Shown: positions 6,277-12,082 of the stretch, piece by piece
Position numbering within the stretch: the first letter of the stretch is position 1
Layout of the letters: each line of letters opens with the position of its first letter
NCBI GenBank assembly: GCA_902489955.1
Contig: CABUBY010000026.1
Location: 1 to 16,739 of the forward strand
DNA from: an uncultured Collinsella sp.
GTDB taxonomy: Bacteria; Actinomycetota; Coriobacteriia; Coriobacteriales; Coriobacteriaceae
Direction of reading: 5' to 3'
DNA length: 16,739 bases
The notes under the pieces: model-generated
Database searches by the model: none
The model's input: the letters and a program-made list of their open reading frames with translations, nothing else
What the model was told of the DNA's origin: nothing
Made by a program: the position numbers and the translations under genes

Positions 6277-6603
6277 GAGTGGGACGCGCTTTCCCAATGG
6301 CGGCCCAGGCGGAAAGCCCATCCCAGAATCCGCGCTCAGACTGGGATGTAGTTTCCGGATGATGCCTCAAGCGGAAACTGCGACCCGGAATCGAGCCGTA
6401 GAGTGGGATATGCTTTCCCAATGGCAGCTCAAGCGGAAAGTACATCCCGGAATCCTCGTTCGGAATGGGATGCAGTTTCCAAATGAATGGCTAGCGGAAA
6501 GTTCATCCCGGAATCCGCGCTCAGAACGGGACGCGCTTTCCCAGCGGAGGTCCAAGCGGAAAGCGCATCCCGGAATCTCGCCTCAAACTGGGACACACTT
6601 TCC
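6277..6603. repeat. Tandem array of ~5.3 palindromic 62-bp units
   Basis: Units begin at 6277, 6339, 6401, 6463, 6524 and 6586 (last one partial); lengths are 62, 62, 62, 61, 62. Each has the plan GGGA-N5-TTTCC, 15-16 bases, GGAAA-N5-CCC, then a linker ending near a CTCA or similar word. The two arms of a unit are imperfect inverted repeats: in unit 5, GGGACGCGCTTTCC (6528-6541) and GGAAAGCGCATCCC differ by one wobble pair. In unit 2 the base next to TTTCC changes from C to G and its partner from G to C, a compensating change. Units that are not multiples of three, and shifting frames, argue against coding. The array ends 87 bp before the patatin gene; no promoter was recognised in that gap. 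Confidence 0.88.
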
Positions 6604-6690
6604 GCTTCACCTGCCGCCTTGAAAAACCTGCGCGCTCGCCATCCCAAAACTGGGTAGAAGAAGGCCAAAACGCAATCGCAGGAGGTCAAC

Positions 6691-7569
6691 ATGACTGCAG
6701 AAGATAAGGCAAAGAACGCCGGCAAGGTCGCGCTCGTTTTGGAGGGCGGCAGTTTCCGCGGGCAATTTACCGCAGGCGTGCTCGACGTTCTCATGGAGGC
6801 TGGCGTCGAGATTCCGGCGGTCTACGGTGTATCGGCCGGCGCCCTCAACGGCGTGAACTACAAGTCGCACCAGATCGGCCGTGCCAACCGCATCAACCTG
6901 GCTTTCTGCAATGACAATCGCTTCATGGGCGCCGCATCGTTTGCGTCCACGGGTTCCATCGTGGGTTACGACTTTATCTTCAACGATGTCCAGGATCGCC
7001 TGGATCCCTTTGACAACGAGACGTTCGACGCGAGCCCCATCGAGATGTACGCCGTCGCGACGGACATGCTCTTTGGAACCGCCACGTACCTCCCGGTCAA
7101 AAGCGCCGTACTTGACCTCGACGCTGTTCGCGCCTCGACGTCGCTGCCGCTGGTGACGCCGCCGGTCGAGATTGACGGGCACAAATACGTCGACGGCGGC
7201 GTAGCCGATTCGGTTCCCATCGAGCATGTGCTCGAGGAGGCGGGCTTCGATCGCGCGGTTGTCATTGTCACGCAGGACCGCTCGTACGAGAAAAAGCCCT
7301 ACGAGTTTATGCCTGCCGCGCGCGCCCGCTATGCCGACTATCCCTATCTGCTCGAGGCTATCGAGACGCGCCACGACCGCTACAACATGCAGCGCATGCA
7401 CCTGTGGAAGTATGAGCGCGAGGGCCGTGCGTTGGTCGTCGCTCCGCAAAAGCCGGTCGAGGTCGGTCATGTCGAGCACGATTCGGTAAAGCTTTTGGAC
7501 CTGTATATACAGGGCCGTCAGGAGGCAAAGCGCCTGCTCGCGGAAATCCAAGAGTTCGTTGAGCGCTAG
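6691..7569 (+). CDS. Patatin-like phospholipase family protein
   Basis: A 292-residue cytosolic hydrolase; no signal peptide is seen. The start ATG is fixed by AGGAGGT (6680-6686), a strong binding site. The N-terminal EGGSFRG (residues 18-24) is the glycine-rich oxyanion loop. GVSAG (46-50) holds the nucleophile S48, and DGG (168-170) holds D168, completing the Ser-Asp dyad of the patatin fold. The C-terminal third has a basic, tyrosine-rich helix (AIETRHDRYNMQRMHLWKYER) as in the bacterial YjjU-type single-domain patatins. Expected activity is release of fatty acids from phospholipids or other acyl esters; the substrate is not known. The gene is monocistronic by context: a palindromic 62-bp array lies just upstream and a fresh promoter for rplM follows. 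Confidence 0.92.
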   Translation: MTAEDKAKNAGKVALVLEGGSFRGQFTAGVLDVLMEAGVEIPAVYGVSAGALNGVNYKSHQIGRANRINLAFCNDNRFMGAASFASTGSIVGYDFIFNDVQDRLDPFDNETFDASPIEMYAVATDMLFGTATYLPVKSAVLDLDAVRASTSLPLVTPPVEIDGHKYVDGGVADSVPIEHVLEEAGFDRAVVIVTQDRSYEKKPYEFMPAARARYADYPYLLEAIETRHDRYNMQRMHLWKYEREGRALVVAPQKPVEVGHVEHDSVKLLDLYIQGRQEAKRLLAEIQEFVER

Positions 7570-7668
7570 CGATGGCGAACCCTCAAAAAATGACAACAGC
7601 TAAAGAGCTGGAAAATCACGGCTCGTGGATGACATGTGCAGAAACTCTGGTCGGAGCCAAAATACCTG

Positions 7669-7696
7669 TTGACTCGTACGGCGAGCGGGGTAATAT
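7669..7696 (+). promoter_or_regulatory. rplM-rpsI promoter
   Basis: The -35 TTGACT (7669-7674) and -10 TAATAT (7691-7696) are 16 bp apart and near consensus. Transcription would start near 7703, leaving a leader of about 60 bases. That leader can form GCAGAG (starting near 7712) with CTCTGT, a possible site for feedback by ribosomal protein L13. Confidence 0.8.
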
Positions 7697-7762
7697 GGAC
7701 GGGTTACTTGCAGAGCCCCGTGAATCTCTGTAACAACACGTACTGTACATGGAGGAGTCTAA

Positions 7763-8206
7763 GTGATTTCGAAATCGACTCACTACGCCAAGCAGGGCGA
7801 GGTCCAGCGCAACTGGGTTCTCGTCGACGCCGATGGTGCTGTCCTGGGCCGTCTTGCCACCCAGATCGCAATGATCCTGCGCGGTAAGAACAAGCCCCAG
7901 TTCACGCCCAACAGCGACTGCGGCGACTTCGTTGTCGTCATCAACGCCGATAAGGTCCAGCTTACCGGTAACAAGGCCGACACGAAGACCTATTATCGCC
8001 ACAGCGGCTACAACGGCGGCCTCAAGGCTGAGAGCTTCCGCCAGGCTATGGAGAAGCACCCGGAGAAGGTCATCGAGCGCGCCGTTCGCGGTATGCTGCC
8101 CAAGACCACCCTCGGCCGTGCCCAGATGACCAAGCTTAAGGTCTACGCTGGTGCCGAGCATCCGCATGCTGCCCAGAACCCCACGAAGATTGAGCTGGAG
8201 GCTTAA
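7763..8206 (+). CDS. rplM: Large ribosomal subunit protein L13 (uL13)
   Basis: A 147-residue protein, the usual length for bacterial L13. It starts at GTG 7763 behind GGAGGA (7751-7756). The recognisable L13 blocks are NWVLVDADGAVLGRLATQIA near the N-terminus, the central GDFVVVINADKVQLTGNKADTKTYYRHSGYNGGLK, and ERAVRGMLPKTTLGR toward the C-terminus. It binds 23S rRNA domain VI early in 50S assembly. It is followed two bases later by rpsI, the conserved bacterial pairing, and both are driven from the strong promoter at 7669-7696. Codon use is strongly biased to C- and G-ending codons, as expected for a highly expressed gene. Confidence 0.98.
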   Translation: MISKSTHYAKQGEVQRNWVLVDADGAVLGRLATQIAMILRGKNKPQFTPNSDCGDFVVVINADKVQLTGNKADTKTYYRHSGYNGGLKAESFRQAMEKHPEKVIERAVRGMLPKTTLGRAQMTKLKVYAGAEHPHAAQNPTKIELEA

Positions 8207-8208
8207 AG

Positions 8209-8604
<396 letters not shown>

Positions 8605-8634
8605 GGTTTTATCTCCTTTCGAGATACAATGTAC

Positions 8635-8678
8635 AAGCGGGGCCTGCCGATTCCTCGGCGGGTCCCGCTTTTCTTTTT
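8635..8678 (+). terminator. rplM-rpsI intrinsic terminator
   Basis: A 15-bp stem with two G-U pairs, AAGCGGGGCCTGCCG (8635-8649) and CGGCGGGTCCCGCTT (8656-8670), has a 6-base loop and is followed by TTCTTTTT. Confidence 0.92.
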
Positions 8679-8727
8679 CGACTAGGGTGGGCGGTTGTAT
8701 ATCGCCTGCTAGGGAAGGAGCAATCCT

Positions 8728-10065
8728 ATGCCCCAGAACATCTTCGGTACCGACGGCGTCCGTGGCGTCGCCAATGCCGACCTCTCGTGCGACCTCGCGT
8801 TTCGCCTGGGCCGCGCGGCGACCAAGTTCCTTGGTCCGGATATTTGCATCGGCCGCGACACGCGCCTTTCGGGCACCATGCTCGAGAGCGCTCTGACCGC
8901 CGGCATTATGGCCGAGGGCGGCCGTCCGCATTGCTGCGGCGTCATTCCCACGCCCGCCGTGGCGCTGCTCACTGTTCAAAACGAGCTCGACGGCGGCATT
9001 GTCATCTCCGCTTCGCACAATCCGCCGGAGTTCAACGGCATCAAGTTCTTTAGCCGCAAGGGCATGAAGCTTCCCGATGCTGTCGAGGAAGAGATCAGCG
9101 CCTGGGTCATGTCCGAGGAAGCCATGGCTGCCGATACGCTGCCGACCGGTGCCGGCGTTGGCCACATCATCAAGATGAAGGACGCTCGCAAGGCATATGT
9201 CGATCATGCCATCGATACGCTTGATGGCCTGAGGCTCGACGGCCTGGTCGTTGCCGTCGACTGCGGCCACGGTGCTTCTTGCCAGACCACGCCCGCCGCG
9301 CTGCAGCGCCTGGGCGCCACGGTCCATGCCATCAACACCGATTACTGCGGCACTGACATTAACGTTGAGTGCGGCTCTACGCACCTTGAGCCCCTGCGCG
9401 AGCTCGTGCTGCGCACCCATGCTGACATCGGTCTGGCCCACGACGGCGACGCCGACCGCGTACTGTTCGTGGACAGCGAGGGCAATGAGATCGACGGTGA
9501 CTACATCCTGGCTATCTGCGGTTCTGACCTCGCCGCTCGCGGCAAGCTCGCCAACTCCGAGATCGTTTCGACCGTCATGTGCAACCTGGGCTTCTCCATC
9601 GCTATGAAGGAGCAGGGCTTCGAGATGGTCCAGACCGCCGTGGGCGACCGCTACGTTCTGGAGCGCATGCTCGCGGACGGCGCTGTCATCGGCGGCGAAC
9701 AGTCCGGCCACATCATCTTCCTGGAGCACAACACCACCGGTGATGGCCTGGTGACGGCTCTGCAGCTGCTGGCCGTGCTCAAGCGCACTGGTCGTACCCT
9801 CACCGATCTTGCCGGCATCATGAAGAAGTACCCGCAGGTACTCGTCAACGTGCATTCCGACAACAAGGCCGGTCTGGACGATTGCCAGCCCATTTGGGAC
9901 GCCGTCGCTGCTGCCGAGAAGGAGCTTGACGGCCGCGGCCGCATTCTGGTGCGCCCGAGCGGTACCGAGCCGCTGGTCCGCGTGATGGCCGAGGCCGAGA
10001 CGCACGAGCTGACCCAGCGCGTTGTCGACGACATCGTCGAGGTTGTCAAGCGCGAACTTCCCTAA
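8728..10065 (+). CDS. glmM: Phosphoglucosamine mutase
   Basis: A 445-residue protein, the standard GlmM length. It converts glucosamine-6-phosphate to glucosamine-1-phosphate, the step before UDP-GlcNAc for peptidoglycan. It starts at ATG 8728 behind AAGGAG (8715-8720). The N-terminal FGTDGVRG is the family hallmark. The phosphoserine loop is SASHNPPE (residues 94-101), with catalytic S96. The metal site is DGDADR (239-244), the sugar-binding loop is GEQSGH (about 323-328), and the phosphate-binding loop RPSGTEPLVRVM is near 409-420. All are intact. It lies between the ribosomal operon terminator and a PTS IIA gene. No strong promoter is obvious in the 50 bp upstream. Confidence 0.97.
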   Translation: MPQNIFGTDGVRGVANADLSCDLAFRLGRAATKFLGPDICIGRDTRLSGTMLESALTAGIMAEGGRPHCCGVIPTPAVALLTVQNELDGGIVISASHNPPEFNGIKFFSRKGMKLPDAVEEEISAWVMSEEAMAADTLPTGAGVGHIIKMKDARKAYVDHAIDTLDGLRLDGLVVAVDCGHGASCQTTPAALQRLGATVHAINTDYCGTDINVECGSTHLEPLRELVLRTHADIGLAHDGDADRVLFVDSEGNEIDGDYILAICGSDLAARGKLANSEIVSTVMCNLGFSIAMKEQGFEMVQTAVGDRYVLERMLADGAVIGGEQSGHIIFLEHNTTGDGLVTALQLLAVLKRTGRTLTDLAGIMKKYPQVLVNVHSDNKAGLDDCQPIWDAVAAAEKELDGRGRILVRPSGTEPLVRVMAEAETHELTQRVVDDIVEVVKRELP

Positions 10066-10136
10066 TGGTCAAAAACCGTTGCCAAGTGGTAAACTGTTAA
10101 GGTTATTTTGATTGATTGGTATGTCCGAGGGGGAGC

Positions 10137-10634
10137 ATGTTCACTAAAGTCCTAAGGTCTTTTGGTATGCGTGGTCGAGTCCTTACGCTGGATGCTCCCA
10201 TCTCGGGCGATGTCATTCCGCTTTCCGAGGTAAACGACCAGACGTTTGCCACCGGCCTTTTGGGCCAGGGCGTGGCGATTCGGCCCACCGGAACGCGTGT
10301 GATTGCACCGGCTGATGCCAAGGTCGAGGCCATTTTTCCCACGGGACACGCTGTTGCGCTTAACACGGTCGATGGCTTGGACGTGCTCATCCACGTTGGT
10401 TTGGACACTGTTCAGCTCGAGGGCAAGCACTTTACCGTACATGCGCAAGTGGGTGACATCGTCCATAAGGGCGATGTACTCATTGAGTTCGATCGCGAGG
10501 CAATTGCTGCCGAGGGCTACGATGTGACGGTTCCCATCTTGGTGTGCAACTCCGTTGAGTTCTCGAGCATCAAGGGCTCCGTTGGCGTGCATGTCGAAGA
10601 GATGGACCAGCTCATCGTTGCTCGCGAGCGCTAG
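10137..10634 (+). CDS. PTS glucose-family IIA component (EIIA-Glc/Crr-like)
   Basis: A 165-residue free-standing IIA domain. The start ATG 10137 follows GAGGGGGAG (ending at 10135); the upstream in-frame TTG at 10116 has no such support. The fold signature is clear: APISGDVIPLSEVND near the N-terminus, GQGVAIRPTG, then GHAVAL with H71 and LIHVGLDTVQLEG with H86. These correspond to the HPr-exchange histidine pair (H75 and H90 in E. coli EIIA-Glc), H86 being phosphorylated. It would pass phosphate from HPr to a IIBC permease for glucose, GlcNAc or another sugar encoded elsewhere. It may also have a signalling role, as Crr does in other bacteria. Its position between glmM and nagB hints at amino-sugar uptake, which is inference. 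Promoter candidate: TTGCCA at 10079-10084, weak. Confidence 0.93.
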   Translation: MFTKVLRSFGMRGRVLTLDAPISGDVIPLSEVNDQTFATGLLGQGVAIRPTGTRVIAPADAKVEAIFPTGHAVALNTVDGLDVLIHVGLDTVQLEGKHFTVHAQVGDIVHKGDVLIEFDREAIAAEGYDVTVPILVCNSVEFSSIKGSVGVHVEEMDQLIVARER

Positions 10635-10656
10635 CAAGTGCACGTGGCCATTAGCC

Positions 10657-10905
10657 TACAATTCAAACACGTTTACGGAGGGCGCCCTTGAAAGAGGACG
10701 CCCTCCGTGGCAAGATGGGATTTGTCCGAAGCTAAACAGCTTTGGGTCACCGTGGACGGGCAGGGGCCTCGACGCGGCTCGACACGAGACACATACATTA
10801 CGCGACCTCGCCCTGGTGGCCGCACACGTTGGTTGCGGCCGACGCGGGCCGCGGGCAAGTGCTTGTAAGGGAGCCTTGCCTCTCTTGTACGAGAAAGGAC
10901 GCGTA
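10657..10905 (+). promoter_or_regulatory. Long structured leader upstream of nagB
   Basis: The 271-bp gap before nagB has no coding sense but several inverted repeats. A candidate -10 TACAAT is at 10657-10662, with a poor -35. Stem 1 is a perfect 10 bp, ACGGAGGGCG (10675-10684)/CGCCCTCCGT (10699-10708), with a 14-base purine-rich loop. Stem 2 is CCGAAGCT (10726-10733)/AGCTTTGG (10738-10745), loop AAAC. Stem 3 is GGCCGCA (10818-10824)/TGCGGCC (10834-10840). Stem 4 is GGCAAG (10854-10859)/CTTGCC (10875-10880). None has a T-run, so these are not simple terminators. A regulatory RNA is possible; no known class was recognised. Confidence 0.5.
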
Positions 10906-11634
10906 ATGAAGATCATTAAAGCTAAAGACTACGAGGATATGAGCCGCAAGGCCGCTAATATCATCTCGGCCCAGGTCATCCTCAAGCCCGACTGCGTGCT
11001 GGGCCTTGCCACCGGCTCCACCCCGATCGGTGCCTACAAGCAGCTTGCTGCTTGGTACGAGAAGGGCGACATCGACTTTGCCGAGGTCAGCACCTACAAC
11101 TTGGACGAGTATCGCGGCCTTTCGCACGACGATCCCCAGAGCTATCACTACTTCATGCGTGAGAACTTCTTCGATCACATCAACATCGACCTTAACAACA
11201 CGCATGTGCCCGACGGTTCCAACCCCGACGCCGCCGCTGCCTGCTCTGAGTACGACAAGATCGTCGCCGACGCCGGTTACCCGGATCTGCAGCTGCTCGG
11301 CATCGGCAACAACGGCCACATCGGCTTCAACGAGCCCGATGACCACTTCTCCAAGGGCACGCACTGCGTCGACCTCACCGAGAGCACCATTCAGGCCAAC
11401 AGCCGCCTGTTCGACAGCATCGACGATGTTCCCCGTCAGGCCTACACCATGGGTACCCAGACCATCATGTATGCCCGCATGATCCTGGTCGTCGCCAACG
11501 GCGAGGCCAAGGCTCAGGCCGTGCATGACATGTGCTATGGTCCGGTTACACCCGAGTGCCCGGCTTCGATCCTGCAGCTGCACACCAACTGCGTTGTCGT
11601 TGCCGACGAGGCCGCCCTTTCGCTCTGCGAGTAG
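10906..11634 (+). CDS. nagB: Glucosamine-6-phosphate deaminase
   Basis: A 242-residue protein that converts glucosamine-6-phosphate to fructose-6-phosphate plus ammonia, the entry of amino sugars into glycolysis. It starts at ATG 10906 behind AAAGGA (10894-10899); the frame is open far upstream but without coding character. Motifs are the phosphate loop GLATGSTP (33-40), NLDEYRG with the general-base aspartate D67, and GIGNNGHIGFNEP (132-144) with catalytic H138 and E143. The E. coli aspartate before GH is asparagine here, as in the short Bacillus-type enzymes. The length (about 240 rather than 266) also fits the monomeric, non-allosteric Gram-positive form. A terminator follows. Confidence 0.97.
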   Translation: MKIIKAKDYEDMSRKAANIISAQVILKPDCVLGLATGSTPIGAYKQLAAWYEKGDIDFAEVSTYNLDEYRGLSHDDPQSYHYFMRENFFDHINIDLNNTHVPDGSNPDAAAACSEYDKIVADAGYPDLQLLGIGNNGHIGFNEPDDHFSKGTHCVDLTESTIQANSRLFDSIDDVPRQAYTMGTQTIMYARMILVVANGEAKAQAVHDMCYGPVTPECPASILQLHTNCVVVADEAALSLCE

Positions 11635-11666
11635 CGCGAATCCTGCAGCTCGACATAGCCTTGCCT

Positions 11667-11694
11667 AAGGCCTCCGCTTTGCGGGGGCCTTTTT
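11667..11694 (+). terminator. nagB intrinsic terminator
   Basis: The stem AAGGCCTCCGC (11667-11677) pairs with GCGGGGGCCTT (11681-11691), with one G-U pair and a TTT loop, followed by more T residues. It lies 32 bp after the nagB stop. Confidence 0.92.
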
Positions 11695-11718
11695 GCTATC
11701 CCTTTTTGCCCATTTGAC

Positions 11719-11979
11719 CAAAAACTTGCCGCTAGCTTGACGAATGCCGGATGCCCAACAGCTTGATTCATTCCTTATCAGATTCTATGCAAAAATGCCA
11801 CTAAAAGGTCGTAGACGGTAGCGGGTGCTAGGCGAGTTGAATGACATGGCTGAACCTTGTTCATCTGCGTTACACTGCCGCTTGGATGGGACAAGCTGAC
11901 AAGCTCATTTACCTGCTTAAAGACCGATTAGTCGGGGGATTAATAACAATCGGCCCTCGCTGTACAAAAACTTGCCGCT
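11719..11979. repeat. 15-bp direct repeat pair upstream of the SARP regulator
   Basis: CAAAAACTTGCCGCT occurs exactly at 11719-11733 and 11965-11979, 246 bp apart, in the non-coding stretch 11695-12082. SARP-type proteins bind direct repeats, so these may be regulator sites; this is speculation. Otherwise the stretch holds no credible gene, only short open frames without binding sites. Confidence 0.6.
11917..11953 (+). promoter_or_regulatory. Possible promoter and operator for the SARP regulator
   Basis: TTAAAG (11917-11922) and TAATAA (11941-11946) are 18 bp apart. An inverted repeat, CCGATT (11924-11929) and AATCGG (11948-11953), brackets the -10. A leader of about 130 bases would precede the gene. 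The boxes are weak matches. Confidence 0.35.
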
Positions 11980-12082
11980 TTCGTACCAAAAGACAACCTA
12001 AAACACAAGGTCGCTCTATTCATAGCGTGGCTTGTATGGTCTTGCGGTTACAGTGTCCATACGGTCGAGTTGAGGAGCGGGC

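Noticed and set aside
6277..6603. CRISPR array
   Set aside because: Periodicity is present, but units diverge along their whole length, there are no constant repeats with unique spacers, and no cas genes are nearby.
6110..6622. 170-residue open frame across the repeat region
   Set aside because: The 62-bp units are not multiples of three, so each unit is read in a different frame; the peptide is not repeated as the DNA is. It has no ribosome-binding site.
7572..7733. 53-codon frame after the patatin gene
   Set aside because: It has no binding site and runs through the rplM promoter boxes; likely chance.
10555..10905. Extended N-terminus of nagB in the open upstream frame
   Set aside because: NagB length and the AAAGGA site fix the start at 10906. 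The upstream translation has no protein-like character and covers several inverted repeats.
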